DNA of 29,724 bases, taken from positions 2,662 through 32,385 of the forward strand of contig VHZZ01013205.1 of NCBI GenBank assembly GCA_009801015.1. Direction: 5' to 3'. The DNA is from Silene noctiflora. Its lineage: Eukaryota; Streptophyta; Magnoliopsida; Caryophyllales; Caryophyllaceae. This document shows, piece after piece, positions 21,101-29,724 of the stretch (position 1 is the stretch's first letter; each line of letters begins with the position of its first letter). Position numbers and translations under genes: made by a program. Below the pieces are notes generated by a model. That model did no database searches, was not told where the DNA came from, and saw only the letters and a list, made by a program, of their open reading frames with translations.

Positions 21101-24100
21101 TATATTTATAATCAAATTACCGGAATAAGCAGTTGCAAACTATTTGATGATGCCAATCTTTCCACGAGAAGCTGCAAAAAATTATTCTTCACCATCATAC
21201 TTGACGCAATGTCTGAAAGAGCTGAAAGATACACAACCACCCAAGCAACTTCAGTTGCTATTTCATCATCCCTGAAAACAGCATACAGCGAGCCATTAAT
21301 ACTATTTCTAGATGCAGCTATAGCAAACAATTGTAGGTATACAAAAAGGGGAAACGAAGCACAAAAAGGGAAATCAAATTGGACTCTCCAAGAGCAGAAC
21401 AAATGTTTTAGGCACAACACTTCTAATTAACCAATAAAATCCCCCCGCCCACCACAAGTCCAAACAAACTGAAGATATCCAAAACTTCAAGAGTTACTAA
21501 TTGAGTCACAAAATGTGAAGGCGACTAGGTAAGTACTTGAGTCGGATAGCCTATAACTCATTAGTCATTACAAATCTGTCGCTGGGCAGATTTGAAGAGC
21601 AACAAAAAAGAACTCTTCAAAATTCAAATCTTAAATTTGGTGGTAGGTGATTGTGCTATGCATATGAGATCTAGGAACTTGAATATTTTGACAAGTATGT
21701 AACCTTGAAACATGCGCTCTGTTTTGAATGCAGGGGTAACGTAGCATATTTTAGATTGCCCATTACCCCACCATAAGCACAAGCCTATAGGCACTCAGGT
21801 GGTGTTGCATATGTGCCATTAATTACACAGAAGCTGATATCCATTATCTATGCATAGTTCTTCTAACCTAACACAGGATATTGAGGCATCCAATCACTCT
21901 ATAAGCAAGCGACGAAGGCATAATGATAACTAAATAAATGAAAATCTATAGGCTATCTGAATGCTTGATATCCTATAACAGTTACAGGGATAGAGAAGAC
22001 CCCAAGTCAGTTAGAGTATCAAAAACCTGCAACAAAGACAAGTGCCTCACTTACGATTTCCTCAAGTGCCGACTGATTGCATTGAGTACACCATCGATTC
22101 TAATGAGTTCAGATGCAGCTCTAGGATGTGGTCCCTACATAACACCAAAACGATAAACTAGGTTACCTTAGTTCATTAACACATGTAAATATGTAATTAA
22201 CTTCATAAACTAGGAAGTATTAAGTAGATCATTAGTATGTCAAGAGTAGTATACCCCGTTCATAGGAAGTGAAGACTAAGTGCATATGGTTGTGGAAATG
22301 AAAGAGGTGTGGAAGTGGTTATAAACTTATAACTTATAAACAGCTTAGGTTTAAACTTCTAAATCAAGGTTGCTTTCGACAACAAAAATTACAGAAAAAA
22401 GGGTGAACAACTATTTTCTAGGGAAAAATGACAATAGTATGGCGCGCATGAAAATATAATGCATGCAAAATTTGGCAGGACAAAAAGAATATTACTTTGA
22501 TCAATCAAACAGCATTTCAAGTTTCAATGGTTCTCATAAGTCTCCGACATTACATCCACGTCAAGAACTTGTCTGACCAAAAGAACATCTGTAAGACTAT
22601 TAAAGTTTGATAGAATGTGCTTGCTAAAGCAAATATGGTCATGGCATCATATATGAATTTTGAGACTTGATCTTAAAATTGGTCGTCGCGGCCTGATCTT
22701 GGTCATTGTGGCATATATGCAGATGATACTGCCTCACAAAGCGGATTGCGACCTTCAAAACTTCGATAATTTGGGCTCATGCCCTAGATTTAATAACTTG
22801 ATTGTGGTAACCCACAAACTCTAATCATTGTTTCACACAGATGGATAACAGAAGTTTTCAGTCAGAAAGAAGATAAGAGGGGACCATAGGCACCCAAGCA
22901 AAATTCATTAGAATACCCTCCACATAAAAAGGGTTTGCATTTAGAGGATTTCAGACCACACACACCCTTCTTAACAGCAACAAATTACTAGAGGAATTAG
23001 AAACCGTCTGTTATACAGATTCATTTATTAGCTTTTGAATGTGACAAACAGGGAAATATCCCGTAGTACCTTAATAAGATTTGAGAGAGCCCAAGCAGCT
23101 GTCCTAACAGTAGAACCCTTGTCTGGGAGTATCATTCTGGCAAGAGGTAATAATGCCCCTTGAGATAATAGAACATTTCTAAGGTCCTCTCCTTCACCCG
23201 CGACATTTCCCAATGCCCATGCGCACTGCTCAGCTACTGATAAAGAACTTTTATCTGCATAGCATTAACAGCCAGTCATTAGAGGATGACTCAAAATCCA
23301 AAGTTTACAATTCTCGTCAGGTGGCAGGACTTTTACACTACCCTTAGTCCCAAAAATCCTATGCATTTGTGCCTCTTTATGGACCCAAAAGCGCAAGGAT
23401 GAGCAAATACATCACCGGAATCACCAGCTTAGTTTAAAAAGGTGCAACGCACACCGAGGTGCTAAAGGACCGAGGCGACTAGGCGCAAAGCGCAAAACAA
23501 AGGCATGCGTCTTTTCGACAAGAGGCGCCCTAAGTTTTATATAACAAATTTGTATTTCCAAATAAAATTTTGGGTAACAATACCCTTTCTAGGAGTTTTC
23601 AAGTAGGCTAACATGTAAAGGGGTAAAATTTAGGAATAATGGGGAAAAAAACTGGCATAATTAAAGTCTAGAAGAAAAAGATAAGGAAAATCTGTACAAG
23701 TTAGCGTTGCTAGGTGAGCCTTGTTAAAAGGCGCACCTAAAATGCACCGAGGCGTTTTGGCTAGTGCCTCATCCAAGGTGCTCCTTGGGCGCACTCAAGG
23801 CGCGCTTTTTTTAAACTAAGATCACCAGTCATCAAAAACGAGGACCACATAGAAGAGGTCTCGTCGCGGTATTAAATAATCATGCTATGACACAGTGGTT
23901 CGATAATGGAACAGTTTAACATGATTGGTCAAATGTCAAATAAGTACCGCAACCGTTAAATATGGCCGTAATGGCCATATATTGTCTACTTTTGAGAGGA
24001 AATTTACGTATTGGAAACCATGACAGGGTAAGTTGAAAACCTTACATATTTGTGAATTGTGAATACGCATATTGGCTGACATTTGATACCGTATCAGGTG

Positions 24101-27100
24101 TGCTGAGTAGAGGAGAAAAAAGAAGAGGGATCACATGGGAAAAGAGTATGCAACAGAACTCCATACAACAACAAGCCCTAGTCCCAACTCCCAACATAAT
24201 CAGTTGCTGGCTTACATGAACTTTAGCAAGAAACGGAAACGGTAGAAGATATACAAAGGTAGAAATTTGAGAATAAGCGTAGCAAGCAGCCAAGCACAAA
24301 ATCTCCATAAGATTAATGTAGTTAATACTCCCATTTTTTTATTTCTTCCCTTTCGCGGTCTCCAAGACGGTACTTTGACCGTAGATTCTGACATGTATAT
24401 AGAACTTTTTTTGTCGAAAATAATATATTGTGAAATATTTTTTTGATGATAAGTGTAAATATTGTAATTTTATTTAGTAACAATTTTTGTTTTTTTGAGT
24501 TCTTCATGGTAAGAAATAAAAAAATGGAAGGAAATGGGAAGAAATAAAAAAATGGAAGGGAGTAGGTTTCTTGAGAATAAGAAATGGTCAAAATCAAGAG
24601 GAAGGCAAGTTTTCCAATTGGAACCTTTACGAAGATAAAGTATGGATAAGAAACTAATAATATAGATATAGATGTCCAAAGATTGCAAATGTTTGGGTAG
24701 ATAATTTTTTAAATCTGAGAGATGCTTGTCCCAAGGTCTCAAGGAGTTCATATCATTTCAAGTGTACTCCCTCCATCCGTGTTATTCTACCATTGAGAAT
24801 AAGATCTCTAGTTGAACATTATCTATCACTTTAGGATATCAATGTACAAATGCAATAAGCGTCCGCAAATGGCGCAAATTACCCTACAAGGATATCAATG
24901 GCGTATCTTTTAAAAGTATCGTTCTTTTAAGGGTAGTTTGGTCAACTTAGCACCTTCTAAGGTTGACATGATAGTATTATTGTGCACCCTATATCTCAAA
25001 TTGCAAAATGGTACGAGTGAGCCTCATCGGCTCATATGTACATACATAAACAAAAGAGTGATATCATCTTTATGACTTTATAGATGACAAGGATTTTCAG
25101 ACATGGAAACTTTTTTAGCAATGATAAAGGATTTTGCATATCCATCAGAGCAACGCATTCTTTGGCTTTGGAGTTTGGACTATGATGGATAAAATCAAAG
25201 AGGGTCCCTAAATTGTTTGAGCTTCTTACACTGTGAACTAACAGCCGCTCCGCAACGAGTCATATGTAAACTTGTCATTGTGTTATTCAGTAAGGGATAT
25301 GTCTGTGTAAATCAAGCTCCCCCCACATCCCTCCCTCTTAACACACATCACACTTGTACTTGCCGTAAGCGGGAGCCTTTGAAACACTAGGTAATCATGA
25401 TATTATAGTAAAAGATTTTACACCGACTGAATTACAGAATCCTTCAAAGGAAATAACAAGACGAAAGATAGCATCGCAATAATGGTATGTTCATTGAGAT
25501 ATCCCAAAAATACTTGTACTCTTTCACTCCTCTTTCAGATTAAAAATGAAGTACCAAAATTTGTGCAGAAAGAAAATAACAAGATGAAAGATAGCATGCC
25601 AATAATGGTAAATTCATTGAGATATCCCAAAAATACTTGTACCCAAATTTCTTTCAGATTGAAAATTAAGCAGTAAAAATTGTGCAGAACAAACAGCTCC
25701 ACTGTGTTTAATGAATCAAGATGAAAAATCTTTTATCAATTTTATCCGGCCACTATAAAGATTGGAAATTGACTCTGGCATAATACAAGTTGGTGACTTC
25801 AGTCTTCAGGCCTCATAACAATTTATGAAATATATCAGTAACTATGCTTGATTGGAAGTATGATGGCCCCTCAATCGTCATTCCCTCAGTGAATAAAATA
25901 TGAAGAATAAATATACAAATATATGGCCAAAGCCCAAAGTATGAGAAAGAGATAATACACGGCACATAGTAAGCAGTTGAAAGAAACTGAAAGGTGGAGC
26001 ATAATAGCATATTGATGCAATGTACCAACCTCCAAGATGCGCAACGAGCAACGGCAATGCAGGAAGCAGAGATTTCGTTTCTTCTGGTTGTCCTGCGGCA
26101 ATGTTTGTGAGACACCAAGCTGCCTCAAGTAACTGTGACAAAATTTGGCAATCAGTACCTCAACAGTGTTAAAGTAATTACAGAATCACCTTTTGTGAAA
26201 AAGGTCCGCTACCACTCAGAATAAACTTTTTAAGGCATTCTTGTAGGGGAATACAGTTGAGTATTTTCACTTTGTAAAGGATAATATAGCAGATAAAACA
26301 GCTCATAGTGTAAGAAAGTAAGATTACATAGCAAAGTAGATGATCCTAATACAAATTCTTGACTACCCAGTTAATAGATTCTAGAAAAGCTTTTTACACC
26401 ATTGACTCTGAATAGTACAGAACTTGGTTAAGAAATATGGAAAAGATTTAAATTTACAGCAGCTTAGCATTGACACGAAACGGAATGGCCAGGTAGAAGG
26501 ATCAAACTCTTCCCCCAACAACGAAACCCCACTAACGTCCCTGAAATCCCCTCCCCCACAAGCGAAATTCCCTACCCCACCCTGAAAATCCCTTTCCCAG
26601 CCCTCCCCCCACTCCCCGCAAATTCACTTTCCTACCCTCAAAAACCTTGGTCCTTGGATGAGGAGTTTTCAAGGAGGGGTGAGAAAAAGGAATTTGGGGA
26701 TAGGGTAGGGGTAGGGTCGTAGGGGTTATCGAGAGTGGTGGAAGGGGGATTCGGGATGGGGATAAGTTCGGGCATAAGAGAGGACGGTGGAGTAGGTATT
26801 CGGTGGTTTGGGTTGAAATGGGATGGCCAGGTAGAAGGGATCATTCAATGTAAGTGTACTGTTGGAATAAACAACCCAAACCCCACTTGTATTCAACAAC
26901 AACATCAATCTAATGCCTCAAGGCTCTCGCGAATAGCCGGTTAGTAGGAGTTCAATGTACACAATCTTACCCATTGCTAAGAAGTAAGAACACAGAGACA
27001 CTTTTTTCGGATGACTCATAATGGAGAAATGCATCCAATGACTGCAATTTAACAATAGAAATAAGCGTAATCGGCTTAGAGAGTCATTTTGATTTATTCC

Positions 27101-29328
27101 ATCATAATCCAAAATCAACGGATATTAAGTACTAGGTATCCTTCAAACACCTTCCATTCGCTCCACTAGAAACCACCAAAAGAAAACACAAAGAACATGA
27201 GGAAGCATGTAGGGAATAAGTGGTTCACAAAACAGATACAGTTTCCACATAAGTAAATGCTGCTCCAATGACTGAGGTGCGAAAAAGTGATTTTAAGAAA
27301 AATACACGTAGGAAGAATCCAGGTAGGAAGAGCGATAATCCAGAAAACAAGGGCATGTTCTCCAATATTCATAAGGGATAATTTTTGCCATTGCACAAAT
27401 ACCCCATGGCCAGGAGAATTTTTTATATGTCAAAACGCATATATAATTCTCAACATTATATTCCAAGGGAATATCAAGAAAATCAAATCACCAAACATAG
27501 AACATATAAGTGAGCATTTCACCATAATATGTGTAGCAATCCAAGGAATCAAATTATCATGGCTCAAGGATAAAACCAGGAACCAACAAAAAAAATGAAC
27601 AGAAAAAAAATGGTGTGTGAGACAACCTGCTCATCTGAAGAGCCAAAAGAGAGGCACTCCACAAGAACTTGTACGGCCCCAGCTTCAAGTGCCACATCAA
27701 CTGGGGGTAGTTCAGATCTGGATAATAGATGTCTTAGCTGGCGTAGGGCATTTATCTTCTTCTGTTGAGCACCCTTTCCTCTGTTATTCAAGGAAAATTA
27801 AGAAATAAACGGACTAATTTGAGAAAACCTGTTCAGAGTTACGATCAATAAGAAGAAAGAACAAGATACTGCAACCAAGTAATCAGCTCACAAGGAATAA
27901 CACGTTCACTATACGTCTATACCCATAGAAACCAATTTTATAAGAAATAGGAAGTAAACGGAAAAAAAATGAAAAAAATAAAAAAAAAAGATACAGAATC
28001 CAAATAAGATACTCGTGCCCCACTATATTTCATACACAATGCATATGTCATAACTTTTATTTAGATAAAGTATAGCTAAATGATATTCTGAAACAGTGTG
28101 TTACTAAAATAGTCTATCTATAGTTTAAACTTAAGAAGCAATGCCCTGCTTATTCACTGGACTGTTTAAGATTTGTATAGCAAATCAACGTAACGAATAA
28201 TGTCACCAAAATGCACCTCCGGCCCGATAAGCAAAATGTCACAATGTTAAGCAGGTCATCTATTGTTTTGTTCTCATATCACAACAACAACATCAATGCA
28301 ATTCCTTTATAAGAACTCCTACGCAGACAATAGACATTTGGACACAATTTTACCTGTCATAGCAAAGAGACTTTCCTGATTATAAATCACAGCACTTATA
28401 CACTATTCCACAGTCCACGAGAAGAGCAGGCAGAAAGTTAAACGAGTCATTCATTGCCGTAGCCTCACAAAGGCCAAAGCACAGTACAACACACACACAT
28501 AAAAGTTCAGATCATATTAGTAAAAACGCCTATATTACTACGACTCTTCATAATACGTTGTGGACCGTCGTGATATTCAACACTTTTGCATATATACTAT
28601 TTGACCACTTCATTTTAAACCAACGAAAATCAAGAGGATTTTCATGACATAGCCGATTCTGGACAGTTGGACACACGCCCGTGTTGGATATTTGCAACCA
28701 AATTTGAGCAACAAGAAAAAGGGAAGAAAACACACATACTGAAATGCAATAGCAGCTTTCAACGTTTCAACAGCTGAAGTGGTCTGCGTATCCAAAAGCG
28801 ACTGCTCTTCATCAAGCATCATATCACTGTTAAGCTCAGTGCCATCCTCACTGCCAATTCCTACCCTACAAAGCCTCTTTGTTCGCATGAGCGCCTCTCT
28901 CCTTTCTTTTGCAACACTAACAGCATTTTGTCGCCTTCGCTGAGTGGCCATATTCCCAACTAAACCAATAAAACAATACCAACATGTTAAAGCCTATCTT
29001 ACTCAGACTCAGACAGAGGTATCCGACTCAAGGGCGTCCTCAAATTCAGCTACTTTAAAAAAAAATCGTCATAACTTTGACTTAAAAATGAAGTGTCATA
29101 CCCATTTCCGAGTGTCAAGCCTGAACACGGGCACACAACATAATATGACGAGTCGGAGTAACATATATTAAGGTCAACAAGGGTGTAAATTACATTGATA
29201 CCTACCATGGAACAAAATAAACAATTGAAATAATGTAATTTGCTGAAAGAAATGAAAGGGGTTTAAGAAGACATGCCTGAGGATTTAATGGGGTCTCTCT
29301 TCTGAGAAATCAAGTTAGCATCTGCCAT
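18200..29328 (-). CDS. IMPA9: Importin subunit alpha, IMPA-9 type, 11 exons
   Basis: A nuclear import adaptor of 518 aa that binds classical nuclear localisation signals and docks to importin beta. Exons in transcript order: 29328-29277, 28959-28740, 27780-27627, 26132-26030, 23254-23070, 22134-22055, 21271-21121, 19986-19905, 19802-19744, 19621-19316, 18364-18200; all frames join. A basic IBB-like segment lies at about 24-49 (QRRR...KERRE...RTKRLCR). Armadillo repeats show the W-x3-N ladder: W148/N152, W189/N193, W231/N235, then W275/Y279, R318/N322, W366/N370 and Y408/N412. The C-terminus ends ...YFGEDYGIDE. I recall Arabidopsis IMPA-9 (At5g03070) as 519 aa and similar from end to end. Intron 1 has a GC donor, the other ten are GT-AG. 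The gene spans 11.1 kb because its introns carry mobile elements. It appears intact; the ATG at 29328 gives the family's N-terminus. Confidence 0.93.
18365..19315 (-). other. Importin alpha intron 10 with a GC-rich insert
   Basis: Most of this 951-bp intron is AT-rich, but about 18820-18990 is clearly GC-rich, with repeated gacac, ccggatcc and ccgtgtcc strings. It gives overlapping open frames on both strands that look like a composition effect. It may be a decayed mobile element, but I see no ends. A pyrimidine tract on the plus strand (19229-19261) is a purine tract in the transcript. Confidence 0.5.
19987..21120 (-). other. Importin alpha intron 7 (1134 bp)
   Basis: This intron holds a hAT-like MITE at 20511-20976, described separately. 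The rest, including 19987-20500, has no gene; a patch at 20280-20400 is richer in GC and unlike its surroundings but has no visible ends. Confidence 0.7.
20511..20976. mobile_element. hAT-like MITE in importin alpha intron 7, 466 bp
   Basis: The left end TAGGAGGTGTTTGGCC and the right end, reverse-complemented TAAGGTGCTGTTTGGCC, match closely and resemble hAT MITE ends. The flanks ttataatt (20503-20510) and atttaatt (20977-20984) agree at 6 of 8 bases, a plausible worn 8-bp duplication. The motif gtttggcc recurs inside near both ends. In the middle AGAAGTAGAA (20816-20825) and TTCTACTTCT (20841-20850) form a perfect 10-bp hairpin. There is no transposase frame. One N lies near 20635. Confidence 0.65.
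21272..22054 (-). other. Importin alpha intron 6 (783 bp)
   Basis: This intron lies between the exon ending ...RHLRK and the exon opening S/DDEIATEVAW. I see no element with clear ends, no repeat and no RNA gene. Confidence 0.75.
22135..23069 (-). other. Importin alpha intron 5 (935 bp)
   Basis: No clear mobile element is visible. A patch at 22680-22760 (ggtcgtcgcggcc...) is richer in GC than the rest and loosely recalls a patch at about 23870-23990 in the neighbouring intron, so both may come from one unidentified repeat family. Confidence 0.6.
23428..23820. mobile_element. TIR element with a perfect 8-bp target duplication, 393 bp
   Basis: Both ends read CTTAGTTTAAAAA inwards (23428-23440, and the reverse complement of 23820-23808). 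The flanks are ATCACCAG at 23420-23427 and ATCACCAG at 23821-23828, an exact 8-bp duplication, so the boundaries are firm. Inside, GC-rich blocks with gcgc, ggcgc and accgaggtg variants occur near both ends and face each other, leaving an AT-rich middle. There is no coding frame. The 8-bp duplication points towards hAT-type transposition, though the ends do not show the usual CARNG form. Confidence 0.8.
24328..24562. mobile_element. Stowaway-like MITE, 235 bp
   Basis: The left end CTCCCATTTTTTTATTTCTTCCC begins at 24328 after TA (24326-24327). The right end, reverse-complemented, reads CTCCCTTCC and then the same ATTTTTTTATTTCTTCCC, and is followed by TA (24563-24564). Apart from a 4-bp gap the ends are identical over more than 20 bases. 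TA duplication and CTCCC ends indicate the Stowaway/Tc1-mariner group. The right arm is partly repeated with a 28-bp offset (24511-24531 and 24539-24559), as if an arm had been duplicated. Confidence 0.7.
24767..24791 (+). mobile_element. Isolated Stowaway-like terminus
   Basis: After TA at 24765-24766 the sequence runs CTCCCTCCATCCGTGTTATT, a good match to the Stowaway end consensus CTCCCTCCGTCCC. No matching inverted end was found within the next several hundred bases, so this is a truncated copy or a single end left behind. Confidence 0.5.
25451..25691. repeat. Tandem duplication of about 123 bp in importin alpha intron 4
   Basis: Unit 1 starts at 25451 and unit 2 at 25574, both with aaataacaag. 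They share gaaagatagcat, aataatggta, ttcattgagatatcccaaaa, tacttgtac, ttcagatt and ttgtgcagaa in the same order, with scattered substitutions and small length changes. It is a simple local duplication. An open frame of 64 codons spanning both units is a side effect. Confidence 0.85.
26133..27626 (-). other. Importin alpha intron 3 (1494 bp) with C-rich/G-rich block
   Basis: Most is AT-rich and unremarkable. A strongly strand-biased block occupies 26482-26843 and is listed separately. Near 26890-26910 a caacaacaacatcaa string recalls tails of plant retroposons but no body is recognised. Confidence 0.7.
26482..26843. repeat. C-rich/G-rich imperfect fold-back flanked by direct repeats, with quadruplex motifs
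   Basis: The left half (about 26510-26640) is C-rich on the plus strand, the right half (about 26640-26830) is G-rich, and the two are roughly inverted copies of each other around 26645. The block is bracketed by direct repeats containing ATGGCCAGGTAGAAGG (26485-26500 and 26823-26838). On the plus strand 26696-26716 reads G4-ATA-G3-TA-G4-TA-G3, a textbook quadruplex motif. At 26596-26617 the order C3-AG-C3-T-C6-ACT-C4 gives the same on the minus strand, which is the transcript sense. Confidence 0.7.
27781..28739 (-). other. Importin alpha intron 2 (959 bp)
   Basis: This intron separates the IBB-bearing exon from the first armadillo exons. It has A-rich runs near 27960-27990 but no mobile element with visible ends, repeat or RNA gene. 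Confidence 0.75.
28960..29276 (-). other. Importin alpha intron 1, GC-AG type (317 bp)
   Basis: On the minus strand exon 1 ends ...TCCTCAG at 29277 and the intron begins GCATGT; it ends ...GGTTTAG at 28960. Joining here makes the codon G|TT and the N-terminus ...DPIKSSVGNMATQRRR, which is the arrangement I recall in Arabidopsis IMPA-9. No nearby GT keeps the frame and the protein. GC donors occur in roughly one per cent of plant introns. A MITE-like element occupies half of the intron. Confidence 0.8.
28999..29161. mobile_element. Short TIR element in importin alpha intron 1, 163 bp
   Basis: The left end TTACTCAGACTC (28999-29010) and the right end, reverse-complemented TTACTCCGACTC (29161-29150), match at 11 of 12 bases. 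The interior has actttgacttaaaaatgaagtg and cgagtgtc/gacac-like strings that I associate with a widespread small repeat of plant genomes. No certain target duplication is seen, so the exact ends and class are open. Confidence 0.5.
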
Positions 29329-29494
29329 TTTTCCTTGTTTTTCTATATAAAACTTGTGATTTTGCTAATTGATAGGCTACTCAATTGTAATGGGTTTCTG
29401 GATTGCTTCTTAGCAGCTAATTTTCGCTATTTTCTGATACCTCTGGATTATTTAGGGTGCTAGTTGGGAACGACTCCAAGGAGGGATTATAAAT
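29329..29494 (-). promoter_or_regulatory. Immediate upstream region of the importin alpha gene
   Basis: Only about 166 bp of non-element sequence separates the start codon from the gypsy remnant. On the minus strand tttatataga at about 29342-29351 is TATA-like but lies too close to the ATG to allow a normal 5' UTR. The real promoter may lie inside or beyond the gypsy fragment, or outside the window. Confidence 0.3.
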
Positions 29495-29724
29495 TTCACA
29501 ATTACAACTTACCCCTTCGTTGGCAATTGTCACAAGTTTGGACAAATCCATGAGCATCCCGAAACAAGCTTGGCCAATAGAAACCGCAATAAAGCACTTT
29601 CTTGCGGTCCTCCTAGCTCCGAAATGGCCTCCACAAGCATATGAATGGCAAAAAGTTAGAATAGAGCCCGTTTCGGTTTCGGGAACACACCTCCTCACCA
29701 CTTGATCCGAGCAATGCTTCCATA
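29495..29724 (-). pseudogene. Ty3-gypsy integrase zinc-binding fragment, frameshifted
   Basis: On the minus strand from the window edge, the frame reads through VVRRCVPE, CHSYACGGHFG and RRTARK, the start of the HHCC zinc-binding domain that opens gypsy integrases. After RRTARK (about 29597) the homology moves to another frame, where FYWPSLFRDAH and CDNCQRRG complete the domain. One missing base explains the shift. The reading frame that continues without shift to 29417 has no family resemblance beyond that point. The similarity stops at about 29495 without the catalytic core, so this is a short dead piece. More of it may lie to the right of the window. Confidence 0.8.

Larger units (their letters stand above)
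23255..26029 (-). other. Importin alpha intron 4 (2775 bp), repeat-rich
   Basis: The longest intron of the gene. It contains a 393-bp TIR element (23428-23820), a Stowaway-like MITE (24328-24562), an isolated Stowaway-like end (24767) and a 123-bp tandem duplication (25451-25691). An 8-bp inverted repeat ATATGGCC/GGCCATAT lies at 23960-23980. The remaining sequence holds no gene. Confidence 0.8.

Noticed and set aside
22680..23990. Two GC-richer patches that might be one repeat family (near 22690 and 23870)
   Set aside because: The likeness is limited to short strings such as cgtcgcgg; no alignable ends, so not reported as a mobile element.
24042..24751. Hydrophobic minus-strand open frames suggesting small membrane proteins
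   Set aside because: They lie in an intron and over T-rich MITE arms; hydrophobicity reflects T-rich codons.
26638..26944. Proline-rich and glycine-rich open frames on both strands
   Set aside because: They follow from the C-rich/G-rich fold-back in importin alpha intron 3.
28548..28733. Extension of importin alpha exon 2 past 28740
   Set aside because: The frame runs on beyond the GTATGT donor at 28739, but splicing there restores the armadillo sequence; the extension has no homology.
1..29724. CRISPR arrays, operons or bacterial-type systems
   Set aside because: No regularly spaced repeats with unique spacers, no clustered prokaryotic-style genes; the gene structure is plainly that of a plant nucleus.

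Overview
The window looks like nuclear DNA of a eudicot plant. Two intron-rich genes give spliced proteins that match Arabidopsis families along their whole length, and the spaces around and inside them are AT-rich and full of LTR retrotransposon pieces, hAT-like elements and Stowaway-like MITEs. The species cannot be fixed from this sequence; the repeat style would suit a moderately large eudicot genome (Caryophyllales is a guess). All gene assignments rest on remembered family sequences, not on a search.

Left part (1-6116) is nested mobile DNA. A Ty1-copia element on the minus strand runs off the left edge: gag remnant, protease/GAG-pre-integrase reading frame, a primer-binding site and one 1.29 kb LTR (3145-4436). 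It abuts, and probably sits inside, the LTR of a second retrotransposon on the plus strand, whose LTR end and primer-binding site lie near 5006-5021. A 674-bp hAT-type element (5135-5808) with an 8-bp target duplication is inserted in that second element's leader.

Middle part (6117-15786) is a complete plus-strand gene for a malectin-like/leucine-rich-repeat receptor kinase (15 exons, 926 aa), the apparent counterpart of Arabidopsis At2g37050. Its last intron holds a duplicated, broken copy of the start of the final exon.

The intergenic space (15787-18199) separates two convergent genes and holds a small MITE, a direct repeat and low-complexity sequence.

Right part (18200-29328) is a complete minus-strand gene for an importin alpha of the IMPA-9 type (11 exons, 518 aa). 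Its introns are swollen by at least four TIR elements, a tandem duplication and a C-rich/G-rich fold-back; the first intron uses a GC donor. A frameshifted Ty3-gypsy integrase fragment lies about 170 bp upstream of its start codon and runs off the right edge.

The two genes work separately: one is a predicted cell-surface signalling kinase, the other a nuclear import adaptor. I see no operon, defence system, CRISPR or novel multi-gene system. The points of interest are how mobile DNA has shaped splicing and upstream regions of two conserved genes.
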